In this document: positions 35,009 to 44,000 of the stretch, in pieces
Layout: each line of letters starts with the position of its first letter
How positions within the stretch are numbered: position 1 is the first letter of the stretch
Source of the DNA: Aureliella helgolandensis
GTDB lineage: Bacteria; Planctomycetota; Planctomycetia; Pirellulales; Pirellulaceae
DNA length: 64,000 nucleotides
NCBI RefSeq assembly: GCF_007752135.1
Contig: NZ_CP036298.1
Coordinates: 5,642,859-5,706,858, forward strand
Direction of reading: 5' to 3'
The notes under the pieces: generated by a model
What the model saw: the letters and a program-made list of their open reading frames with translations, nothing else
The model's database searches: none
What the model was told of the DNA's origin: nothing
Program-made: the position numbers and the translations under genes

Positions 35009-37459
35009 CTAACCACGATTGTGTCCAGAGTGTTCATCGGCCGGCGGCTGTTTCTCACTCAGTGGCTCGACCTTGTCTGCACACTTCAGCATCGACGGTC
35101 CATAGTATGGATTGCGAACTGCGTCATCGATCTGAATCCAACTAGCGCCACGGCCATCAAAAGCCATCGGACAATGCAGCTCGAATAGTTGATCACTGTT
35201 CGGTAAACCGAAAGTGCGTTGTAGAGTCAGAAGTTCATCTGACATGAGAGCAAAAGCAGACCGAAGGGCGTCAATATCGGTTGCCTTCGACAGACGCGCT
35301 AAAATGGCGGATAGGCTTTTCATTTCGACGTTCCAGCGTTCCATCGTTTTTCCGCTCAGGGACTGTGCGTTGATGGAACTCACGGATTGTTGGAGAAGTG
35401 GCACGGCGGCTGAAGCTGAATTGGGGTCGTCCGCTGCAAGCGCGTCCGCGATTGTCAGGTAGGGGCGAACAAGTTGGCCTAGCTGATCACGAAACTCAGC
35501 CGGAACATCCAGGCTCTGTTCGGCCGGTTGATGCCCGCCGTGAGACAGACCGAACATCTGTTGAAGTCGTTCGGTGTGGCGCTTCGTAACTAAGAAAATT
35601 CTATCCGCGTTTTGCAGAGTGTTAATTCCCTTGCCTTCTACAGCATCATTTCTCAGCAGCATAGCGAACTCATCGAGCTGTCCCCGCATATCGCCCGATA
35701 GCTGTTCGGTCTTCAGTAGTGACACAGCGGTGCCTAGCTGTAAGTATGCATTGCGAATCGCATCCAGTTCAGCCTCTTCAATGGCGTCGCCGATGGAACT
35801 CACAGATCCGAGCACTTGGTGTAACTGCTTCTCCAACTCTGGCGGAAGTGACATGCGCGCGTTTTCGGCCATCTTCATGGGCTCACCGTCAGCGGTCGGT
35901 TTCGATTCGCCACCATGATTGTGACCACCGCCACCGCCGCCACCTTCGGGAGTCATCATGGAAGGTTTGGCTGAAATTTGTAGCGCGCTATCTAGCTTGA
36001 AGTTGCCATTGGTGACAACCAATTCGCCTTCTTTCAGTCCTGATTTAACGAGGTAATAGTCACCGGCACGCGGGCCCAGCACGATTTCGCGTCCTTCGTA
36101 GGTTGGTTCTTCTGCATTAGGAATCTGTACATAGACAATGGCCCGCGTTCCTGTGAGCAACGCTGCCGATACCGGGATCACCAGTGGCTTAGCCGTGTCG
36201 CTTGGTTCCGCCGTTACATAACCCAGCGTCTCGGCTCGAACCAGCGGCATCCCGCAGATGTCACAATTCCCTGGTTCGTCTTTGACGATCTCCGGGTGCA
36301 TAGGGCTAATCCACTTTCCAGCCAGCGACGCATCGAGAACCCGACCGCCCGCGGCGATCTGGGAGCGAACGATCGCGCGCACGAACATTTCCGGTTTCAA
36401 GCGTCCGTCTGTGTTAGCGACGTTGACGCGTACTTTGACCGTCCGCGTGGCTTCATTCAGTATTGGATCAATGAATGCGATTCGCCCGTGGAAGACTTCA
36501 CCGGGATAGGCTTCGGTCGAAAATTCGACGTCTTGTCCGTATCGCAGCCAAGCCAGGTCAGATTCGTAGGCATCCATCTGAACCCATAACTGTGTTAGGT
36601 CAGCCACGGTGTAGATACGATCGCCGGTGCGAACTCGATCACCTTCTTGTCTCAGCTTCTGGATGACAATCCCGCCGACCGGAGCGTAAATCGTGATGTG
36701 ATCATTGGGTTTGCCGCGTTGCTCAATTTCCTGAATCTGCTTTTCAGTAATGCCCAGCAGTCGCAATTTTTCACGAGCGGATCCTGCCAAATCGATTGGC
36801 TCAATGAACCGCGACGACGGCCGCTGTGCGGCAGATTGTGTTGCAGAAATCAATTCTTCCTGCGCGGTATATAGTTCCTCGCTGTAGATGGAAACCATGT
36901 GGTCGCCTTGGTTGACTTCCACACCCGTGAAGTCGACGAACAGACGATCCAACCGCCCCGAGACCCAAGCGGTGATGTGCGCCAAGCGAGTTTCGTCATA
37001 ATCGACTTTGCCAACCATTCGCACATTGGCTGTAACATAACGGTGCGTCACAGGAACGGTTTGCACATTCATGAGCTTCATCACGTTGGGGCTGATCGAA
37101 ATAGTTCGAACGCCGCTAGCGGATTTCTTAACCGCTACCAAATCCATACCGCATATCGGACACTTGCCTGGACCATCGCGTCGAATCTGTGGATGCATCG
37201 AACAGGTCCAAATTTCAGCCGCCTTCTCGGGTGCGTTGTGCGCAGCGTGACCATCTTCGCCATTTGCGACTGATGGAGGCGAGTCGCCACGCAATGAAAA
37301 ACCGACGAGCAGACCAAGAAGTAGAAGCCCAACCGCCTGCGCGATCCAGAGCTTGCCACGATGTTGCTGAAAAAACGCGTTGATTCGGTTCATGCTCTTG
37401 CTTTTCGGGTTGTTTGCACGGCTCGGGCCATTGTCGGTCGATGTGTCGCTCGGTCTCAT
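35009..37459 (-). CDS. cusB: RND efflux adaptor (CusB-like) with two heavy-metal-binding domains
   Basis: This is a membrane-fusion adaptor of 816 aa. The start at 37459 overlaps the stop of the upstream anti-sigma-like gene (TAATG) and has GAGGG before it, so translational coupling is likely. After a membrane anchor (about residues 37-57) comes a heavy-metal-binding domain WTCSMHPQI...PGKCPICGMDLV. The adaptor core (lipoyl, hairpin, barrel) follows, and a second copy YISPMHP-like segment (SPMHPEI...PGNCDICGMPLV) lies at about residue 395. The His/Cys/Met ligands suit Cu(I)/Ag(I). The C-terminal 250 residues after a GGGGGGHNHGG linker are mostly helical and include two DUF3347-like regions. 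Likely partner: the CusA-like pump downstream. Confidence 0.9.
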   Translation of the reverse strand: MRPSDTSTDNGPSRANNPKSKSMNRINAFFQQHRGKLWIAQAVGLLLLGLLVGFSLRGDSPPSVANGEDGHAAHNAPEKAAEIWTCSMHPQIRRDGPGKCPICGMDLVAVKKSASGVRTISISPNVMKLMNVQTVPVTHRYVTANVRMVGKVDYDETRLAHITAWVSGRLDRLFVDFTGVEVNQGDHMVSIYSEELYTAQEELISATQSAAQRPSSRFIEPIDLAGSAREKLRLLGITEKQIQEIEQRGKPNDHITIYAPVGGIVIQKLRQEGDRVRTGDRIYTVADLTQLWVQMDAYESDLAWLRYGQDVEFSTEAYPGEVFHGRIAFIDPILNEATRTVKVRVNVANTDGRLKPEMFVRAIVRSQIAAGGRVLDASLAGKWISPMHPEIVKDEPGNCDICGMPLVRAETLGYVTAEPSDTAKPLVIPVSAALLTGTRAIVYVQIPNAEEPTYEGREIVLGPRAGDYYLVKSGLKEGELVVTNGNFKLDSALQISAKPSMMTPEGGGGGGGHNHGGESKPTADGEPMKMAENARMSLPPELEKQLHQVLGSVSSIGDAIEEAELDAIRNAYLQLGTAVSLLKTEQLSGDMRGQLDEFAMLLRNDAVEGKGINTLQNADRIFLVTKRHTERLQQMFGLSHGGHQPAEQSLDVPAEFRDQLGQLVRPYLTIADALAADDPNSASAAVPLLQQSVSSINAQSLSGKTMERWNVEMKSLSAILARLSKATDIDALRSAFALMSDELLTLQRTFGLPNSDQLFELHCPMAFDGRGASWIQIDDAVRNPYYGPSMLKCADKVEPLSEKQPPADEHSGHNRG

Positions 37460-38319
37460 TAACCCTCTTCCGTCTTGCTATCTAGCCAACTCGCGAGCTT
37501 GCTTACTTCCGCCTTGTCACGAACACCAACAGCGGTCATGGAACGAGAGCCTCGCTTCCAAGTTGCAGCGATGCTCGAATCAAGGTCCACCAGGCAACAC
37601 TCGGTGTCTCCGCACATTGCCATATTTGTCGGACGCTTGCCGAACCACTCCGTTTTCTCGTCGTCATGTTCAAACAAAACGAGAGTTGAACCATCTTGCC
37701 GTTTGCAGACTGTTTTGACACAGGTGCAGCAAGGCATTTTCAAAACGCTGGTCGATGCAAGCGAATAACCCTCTGGCAGCCCCTGGGCAACCGCAGGACG
37801 GTAGCCGACAAGACGCACAGCTCCCTCGGTATCGACGGTTTCACCGTTGTATTTGTCCAATAGAAGCTGTTCCGCCCTTTCGGGATCGTCATCGAGTGTC
37901 CTCAAATAATGGTCCATCGTGGCCACGAATTCGGCGCTGTGCTCGTGGTCTACGTGCGAGTGCCCCGAGAAACGTGTCAACCAGAGACCAGAGCCAAGCA
38001 GGAGCAGAACCGAAGCAGCCAGTGCCAATTGGCGAATCGACACTCCTGACCATGTTGGGATAGTCGGCTTAGTCGGGCTCTCCGTGGACTCAATCGATGC
38101 GTTGTCGGAGAACCTCGCCTCGATGCCAGTCCAAATCTCTGGCGGCACCGTCGGCAAAGGTGACTCTTTCACGATACGGGAAAGCGATTCAAATCCCGCA
38201 AACTCGGATGCACATTGCTCACACGCTGCCAGATGTTGAGCGACGGAATCTCGCGCCGTGCCTGACAGTTCGCCATCGTAATAGGCTGAGAGCCGGTCTA
38301 GAACATCAGAGCATTTCAT
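37459..38319 (-). CDS. Zinc-finger anti-sigma-factor-like membrane protein
   Basis: This is a 286-aa protein and the first gene of the minus-strand Cu/Ag series. Residues 1-40 form a zf-HC2-type motif: MKCSDVLDRL...DGEL...HLAACEQCASE, with His28 and Cys33-x-x-Cys36, as in zinc-binding anti-sigma factors. One membrane helix lies at about 98-116. The periplasmic part contains the Cys-rich stretch MPCCTCVKTVCK and later MCGDTECCLVD, which is a plausible soft-metal sensor. No sigma factor gene lies next to it, which is unusual. I infer transmembrane metal sensing that releases a distant sigma factor, but no direct evidence for the partner exists in the window. Confidence 0.75.
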   Translation of the reverse strand: MKCSDVLDRLSAYYDGELSGTARDSVAQHLAACEQCASEFAGFESLSRIVKESPLPTVPPEIWTGIEARFSDNASIESTESPTKPTIPTWSGVSIRQLALAASVLLLLGSGLWLTRFSGHSHVDHEHSAEFVATMDHYLRTLDDDPERAEQLLLDKYNGETVDTEGAVRLVGYRPAVAQGLPEGYSLASTSVLKMPCCTCVKTVCKRQDGSTLVLFEHDDEKTEWFGKRPTNMAMCGDTECCLVDLDSSIAATWKRGSRSMTAVGVRDKAEVSKLASWLDSKTEEG

Positions 38320-38443
38320 GACAACACATCCATCTAGGAGTCAATATTCGCACGAGAAACGTACATTATGACGTTTGCTCGCAACCCCACAAAGGCGACT
38401 TTTCGTAAGCATAGTCTTTGATGCACCAAGAAGCTGTTTCTTC

Positions 38444-38466
38444 GCGAATTCCCTGCGAATTCGCAG
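38444..38466. promoter_or_regulatory. Candidate operator: GCGAATTC direct repeats and a 14-bp palindrome
   Basis: In the 274-bp divergent gap between the anti-sigma-like gene and the lipoprotein at 38594, GCGAATTC occurs at 38444 and again at 38455, exactly 11 bp apart and so on one DNA face. The second copy is the core of the perfect palindrome CTGCGAATTCGCAG (38453-38466). It could bind a dimeric regulator controlling both directions. The function is inferred. Confidence 0.45.
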
Positions 38467-38593
38467 AACTGTAGAAAAAGCAGACCATTTTTCAGAGAAA
38501 CTCAGAAATCTCGTGAAGAATTGTCGCGTTGGATCATCAAAAGGCTCCGTTGGCAATTCACCAGTTCGTTTACATTGAATCTGCGAGCGCTCA

Positions 38594-38998
38594 ATGAAAA
38601 TGAAGACACCCCTATTCCTATCCCTCGTGCTGGGATCGGGCATGTTTCTCGTTTTTACGGGATGCAATCCCACGAAATCCGACTCTTCCACGGTTGCCCC
38701 GCCAATTTCCGAAGCCGAGTCGTCGAGCCACGATCATATGGACGCCGACCACGACAGCGACAGTGCAGGCAAGTCGGATATGGAAAAGATGGCCGAGACG
38801 ATGGCGAACTTCCCAGAAGAAGATCGTCAGTCAGCCATGAAGCAGCACTTCTGTCCGGTCAGCGGCGAAATACTCGGCACGATGGGGGAACCTGAAAAAG
38901 TCGAAGTGGACGGTCAAAGCGTCTGGATATGCTGCGATGGATGCAAAGATAAATTGCTCGCTGACGCTGAAAAGTACCTTGCCAAGCTGAACAAGTAG
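38594..38998 (+). CDS. Lipoprotein with one Cys...CCxGC metal-binding module
   Basis: This is a 134-aa lipoprotein; the signal peptide ends with FTGC (lipidated Cys24). A His/Asp/Ser-rich linker and a helical spacer (MAETMANFPEEDRQSAMKQ) lead into a single module with Cys87 (FCPVSGEILGTMGEP) and Cys113-Cys114-x-x-Cys117 (VWICCDGCKDK). The arrangement is that of the proteins at 24728 and 39045. It diverges from the Cu/Ag efflux series and is followed by the related gene at 39045 after 46 bp. The likely role is periplasmic Cu/Ag or Zn capture, by inference. Confidence 0.8.
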   Translation: MKMKTPLFLSLVLGSGMFLVFTGCNPTKSDSSTVAPPISEAESSSHDHMDADHDSDSAGKSDMEKMAETMANFPEEDRQSAMKQHFCPVSGEILGTMGEPEKVEVDGQSVWICCDGCKDKLLADAEKYLAKLNK

Positions 38999-39044
38999 GC
39001 GAGACAGCGGTCGAGCTAAGACCATTTTCAATGAAAGCCACACC

Positions 39045-39947
39045 ATGAATCTATCTCTCAACGTATCCCTACTGACGATCGCCCTCATAACGAGCAGCCC
39101 GATTCTTGCTACCGCGCAGAACACCGCCCTAAACTCACACGCCGGACATGCGCATTCCAATCACGATCACGATTCGATGAATATAGAGACGGGACCGCAT
39201 GGCGGCCTACTCCAGCTGATTGGCGAACATCGAGTTGAAACGGTCCTCGTCGAAAAGGGCATTATGTTTATGCTGCTTGAGAAGAAGGGCAATGCTGTTG
39301 CTGCTCCTGATGCTTGTGGTACAGTAAAATTGCGAGTGGGTGATGACGCTAAGGAGTACGCCTACCAGCTCCACAGACTTAAGAATCAAGCAATCGGCGT
39401 TGGTGTCGACCTGTCTAAAGTCAAGAAGTATGACCTGCACATGGAAGTTCAGTTGACCAATGTGGATGCTGAACCACTCAGCTTTCAAGTCACTGGTCGT
39501 TTAGCCGACGACCAACTCTCTGACGCAGTACTTATCAGCCTACAAGCCACCTGCCCGGTAAATGGAAAACTGTTAGGCAGTATGGGCGCTCCTCCCAAAA
39601 TCATGGTCGGTGGGAAGGCTTTGTTCGTTTGCTGCGCAGGTTGCAGCAGCAAGGTTCGGAGCTCGCCCGACCAATACTTCACCAAGGTCTACTCAGCCAA
39701 AGGCGAGCAAGTTCGACCGGGTGTTTTCACCGCCACTCTTGCTGATGCGGCGGCAATCGGCGCGCAGAAGATATGCCTTGTCCTGGATGAACCTCTTGGC
39801 GGCATAGGCGTTCCAATGAAGGTAGACGTGAACGGAAAGGCAGTTTACATCTGTTGCGCAGCGTGCTCGAAAAAGCTAGCGGCCTTCCCAGACGAGTATC
39901 TCGCGAAGCTCACGCAAATGGGCGTGACTCCACCGGCATCCCATTAG
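39045..39947 (+). CDS. Exported protein with two Cys...CCxGC modules and a GPHGG domain
   Basis: This is a 300-aa secreted protein. After the signal peptide comes a His-rich linker (HAGHAHSNHDHD). Then follows a beta-rich domain starting GPHGGLLQLIGEHRVETV (about 50-155), related to the lipoprotein at 19826. Two metal-binding modules complete it: Cys170/Cys196-Cys197-Cys200 and Cys244/Cys270-Cys271-Cys274. The second module has GGIGVPMKV in place of the GSMGAPxK signature. It lies downstream of the single-module lipoprotein and probably shares its transcript. This combination links the two periplasmic domain types seen elsewhere in the window into one chain, supporting a common function. Confidence 0.8.
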   Translation: MNLSLNVSLLTIALITSSPILATAQNTALNSHAGHAHSNHDHDSMNIETGPHGGLLQLIGEHRVETVLVEKGIMFMLLEKKGNAVAAPDACGTVKLRVGDDAKEYAYQLHRLKNQAIGVGVDLSKVKKYDLHMEVQLTNVDAEPLSFQVTGRLADDQLSDAVLISLQATCPVNGKLLGSMGAPPKIMVGGKALFVCCAGCSSKVRSSPDQYFTKVYSAKGEQVRPGVFTATLADAAAIGAQKICLVLDEPLGGIGVPMKVDVNGKAVYICCAACSKKLAAFPDEYLAKLTQMGVTPPASH

Positions 39948-40050
39948 CTTATCGCTACAAGTAGCCGTCGGTTCTTTTTGTAGCTGTTGTATTCTCAACA
40001 GAACCTTTTCGAAATTCTCAAATGCCATCTAGGCATTCAAAGAGGTAGGT

Positions 40051-40776
40051 ATGAATGATCTAATCGAGGTAGTGAGTGATTTCACACCAAAAACAGCCTG
40101 GGAAAAGCATGTTACGGCGACGCGCTGGGGGAAATATATTACTGACGTTGAGCAGCGTCTCATCTTGCAGGGCCAGGAATTGGCAGGTCCACCTGTCACC
40201 GCGCTGGAAATAGGTATCGGGGGTGGGCGTTGGGGAAAGATGCTATCTGATCTCGGTTGGCAAATCACAGGTACTGACATCGACAGGGCGTCGCTCGATA
40301 TTTGCCTAGAAAGAATTCCTCATGCCGAATGCATCTGCGTTGAGCCAGGTTCCGAAGAATTCCCCAGCCCATCGGAATCAGTCCGTCTGTTGCTCGGCAT
40401 CGAGGTCAGTGAAATGTTGGAATGCGATTGGTTTATTCAAGAAGCCCAACGAGTATTAGAGCCCGGTGGAGTTTTCGTCGGCGTATTTCAAAACAGAAGT
40501 TCCTTACGAGGCCTGCTCAAGAACTGGTTTCCAACTAAGGGTGATCCTAACGCGTCTACGCACTACAAGGTAGCCTACTCGCCGTGGCGAAAACAAATGA
40601 CTAAGCACGGCTTCAATATGATTGAGGAAGAGGGACTCTGCTGGCTACCGTTTTTTTCACGTGGAAGCGATTCTCGCATGATCCCCGCCGCTGTAGCCGT
40701 CGAACAGTGGTCGGGCTTAAGACGAATGGCAAGCCTAAGTCCATGGATTGTCTTCATTGCGCAAAAGGTTGGCTGA
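40051..40776 (+). CDS. Class I SAM-dependent methyltransferase
   Basis: This is a 241-aa cytoplasmic enzyme. Motif I is clear (ALEIGIGGGRWGKML at about residues 50-64), followed by an acidic residue at the end of strand 2 (GTDIDRASLD). The later segment EAQRVLEPGGVFVGVFQ corresponds to the post-motif-III strand of the family. The substrate is unknown. It has no close partner: the nearest genes are the metal-binding series upstream and the giant kinase downstream on the other strand. A short overlapping frame follows. Confidence 0.85.
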   Translation: MNDLIEVVSDFTPKTAWEKHVTATRWGKYITDVEQRLILQGQELAGPPVTALEIGIGGGRWGKMLSDLGWQITGTDIDRASLDICLERIPHAECICVEPGSEEFPSPSESVRLLLGIEVSEMLECDWFIQEAQRVLEPGGVFVGVFQNRSSLRGLLKNWFPTKGDPNASTHYKVAYSPWRKQMTKHGFNMIEEEGLCWLPFFSRGSDSRMIPAAVAVEQWSGLRRMASLSPWIVFIAQKVG

Positions 40777-40954
40777 ATTAACGCAAGTTACGCAGTTCGT
40801 TGCCTATTGGAACTTGGAATGGAAATTGCTCTTACGACGATCGTCGTACGGAACAAAGTTAACACCGGAGGTCGTTGAACGTTTACGGCAATGCGAGAAT
40901 GCCGCTAAGACTCTAGGTCGAGCTGTAAAGCGGACAAAATCTTTGCGTGAATGA
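40748..40954 (+). CDS. Possible small hypothetical protein
   Basis: This is a 68-aa frame overlapping the methyltransferase end by 29 bp, with a TTG start and no visible ribosome-binding site. The predicted protein is basic, Leu/Arg/Glu-rich and would be mostly helical (TPEVVERLRQCENAAKTL). No family is recognised. It is listed because its composition looks protein-like, but it may well be spurious. Confidence 0.25.
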   Translation: MSSLRKRLAELTQVTQFVAYWNLEWKLLLRRSSYGTKLTPEVVERLRQCENAAKTLGRAVKRTKSLRE

Positions 40955-41084
40955 TAGGCCAACCCAAGCTTATGGCGAACTTTCGTGTCCGGTGGTCGCA
41001 ACACTTTCAGCTTATTCGGCGCATTAACATGTGTGTTCAACAAAAGCCATGTTTTGCAAATGACTTTGCACAAGACTTCACGCT

Positions 41085-44000
41085 TTAGGGCGATGAACTC
41101 ACCGAGATAGCTGGATGGGACTGGGAAAAGCTCGCTATTTCCGCAGGCAGAATTTTGCTTTGCTGCACATCGAGTGTAGTCAAGTTTGATAACTCGGCTA
41201 AGTCATTCAGGAGAAAACGATCAACATTGGTGTTGGCGAGGTTGAGCGTCTGCAAGTTGCTCGCAGACACTAGCGTTGTGGCGATGCTGGAGTCAAAGGG
41301 CGAGTTGGAGAGATCGAGGTGGAGGAGGGAATCGACGTGCTGCAAAGTACCTAGCGTCTTGAGCTGCATGGATTGAAGACTCAGTGCAGTTAATTGATCC
41401 AGCTTGGGCAGGAACTCTAGCGATGCCAGGCGAGTTTTGCTTAAGTCGAGTGACTGGAGATTCTCAAAGTGAACCAACTGAGCTAGAGACTCGTTGGTGA
41501 GCATGCAGCCAGTGAGATCGATGTTGACGATTCGAGAGGGTGACAATGCTGCTAGGTTGTCTGCAATGTCGCGATTGGACAACCAAGCGTCGTTGCCTTG
41601 AACTTGAACGGCGCCACCGATGTCAAGTATCCAGTTTAGAGCGGCTTGAGGCGCAGTGGCCTGTTGTCGCTTTTCGAATTCAGATCGTGTCACGGTTACT
41701 TCGGCGCCGCCTGGGTAGCGGAGGGTGTAGCCAAGGTAGTTATCAACGTCCGAATTGGGATTAAGAAGACTGCCATCGGCGGTTAGCTCTACTGTCGAAC
41801 CGTTGTCGAGTGACATGCCGAGGTAGTCTACTGTTCCCGTGCTCAAGTCGACTTGCACGAACGCGTCGTATGGATTGCCGGTGAAGAATACCGCTTTGGT
41901 TCCCTCAGTGTTCTTTCGGAAATCGGAGGCTGCGATCGGCGGAGCGGGACTCGCCGACTGCAAAGTCCCATCTTTCCAAACTTCGAATGTTTGTCTCTGC
42001 GCGTTGGACTTGACTAAAAGCACCTTACCGAGCTCCTTCATGTTAACTGCGGCCTGCGCGTTTTGAAGTGTGAAACCAAGGTCGCGAACTTGGATCTCGC
42101 CATCGGGCTCGACGGGCATGTTCAACGCAACGCCGCCTACTCGAATTGAGCTTTCATCAAACCACTCGGGCGAATGCCAAGCAGGGAAATAGTCTTGACC
42201 AGTGGCGATCTCTTTCACTTCCCGCGATGCTACGTGCAAGAAACGCAGGTTCGTTCCGTTCTCGGCGTCCACAGTACCCGGCACAACCGCTAGCCACTGG
42301 CTTTCCGGGCTCCATTGGAGATGCGGCGTTTGGTCGTCCGTAAGCTCGACGGTGACGAAGGGCAAGCTACCACGGCTGGCGGTCTCCCACACGAACACCC
42401 GCTGAGTGGCGTCCTCCAATAAAAGGGTTGCTGCCAAGTACTTGTCGTCCGGGCTCCAGAACAGGTAGCCTGAACTCGTGTTGAATCCAGTGTTGGCGAT
42501 GGATTCAGGCAATTGCAATTCGATAACACTTTCACCCGAGTTGTCCATTAGACGCACGACTCCAGTATCGGTGGCTTTGCCAAAATAGGCAGTCCAATCG
42601 CCAGCGTTGCTGCATTCCCATTGCCCGAGTTCGAAGTTTTCGTCGAAGGCATGGACGCCTAGCTCGCTGCCCTTGCGATCGAGTAGCGTAAACTCGCGAC
42701 CAGAACGACAGAGAAGCTTGCCGCCACGGGATTGGATCTTGCCTGTCACGAATCTCGGTATGGAAACCGTCGACTGCGGCTTGCCATCAATCGTCCATGT
42801 TCGCAATTCACTGCTGTCTGGATAACTGAAGACCGCCGCTAGTTCGCCGGTTTCCTCGATCCAACTCAACTCTTGGGGTTGTAGGGCATTTCTAAACTGA
42901 GCGCTCGGTAGGCTCTGTCCTGTGGGTGTAAAGGATTGCAGGCGCCCGCATTGGAGGCCATATGTATCACCACTAGCAACGAAATCAATGCGCTGACTTC
43001 CTTCCGCATCATCATCGCTCCAAGCCGGAACCCAGACGGAAGTGATTCTTGGCGAGCCGTGCTCTCGTTCTTCACCTAGCAAGTCCAGTTCACGTTGTAG
43101 ATTGCCGTAGTGATCCACGACCTTACCACTCCCCAATACTAGCGCGCGACCATTAGGCGACCACGCAAATTCGCTCGCGGGCTGCTGAACAGAGTTAAAT
43201 TGATCTTCATTGATGGTGCTTTTTAGAAGTCCATCTCTGCTCCAGATCTCTAGCGCCACACCATCAGCCCACTGGCGCGTTCTCAACGCTCCTAGAAAAC
43301 TACCATTGGGCGACCAACGAACGGCACGGAGCGACTCGTCCTCCCGCTCAGATGGAAGCAATCGCAAAGTGTCGGACTCAGTGTTCCATATGCGAACGCG
43401 CCCGTCCGTGCATCCAAAGGCAACTTGTCCACTGTCGGGATCGCAAGCAACAGCACGCTGTACCGGCATGCGTGGGTTCGAAGGATCTTGCTCGGGACCA
43501 GCGGCAGCTTCAAACTCGATTGACGCCTGCACGTTCCCCGCAACATCAACCACATTTGCCTTGTGATTGTCCCAAACAACAAGCTGATCGCCTGCGGTTG
43601 TCCAGCTGATGGCTCCGTGGCTTGAGGAGCCGTCAATGAGATCACTTGCATCCCACTGGGCCACTATACGGTTTCTGGCATCGCGAATTTCTACATAGCC
43701 GCCATTCTCCGACAACAAAGCAACACGCTGGCAACCAGCCGTCAACGCGACACCACACCAACGACTATCTTGAGGCGACGCAATGGTATGGGTTACGACT
43801 CCACTACTTAGCTCCATGATTTTGCAGTCGTATTGCGAGATGACCGCGTAGTACTTGCCGGCCGGATCGATGGCAATCCGGTTTTCTGTTAAGCCATGCG
43901 CATGTTGTGTCAACGGTGGCAGCCACGGGCGAATTTGCCAGTTCCACAGTTTTGAATGTTCCGCCGGCGACGGGAGAAGGCCCGAAAAATGACCGGTTGA

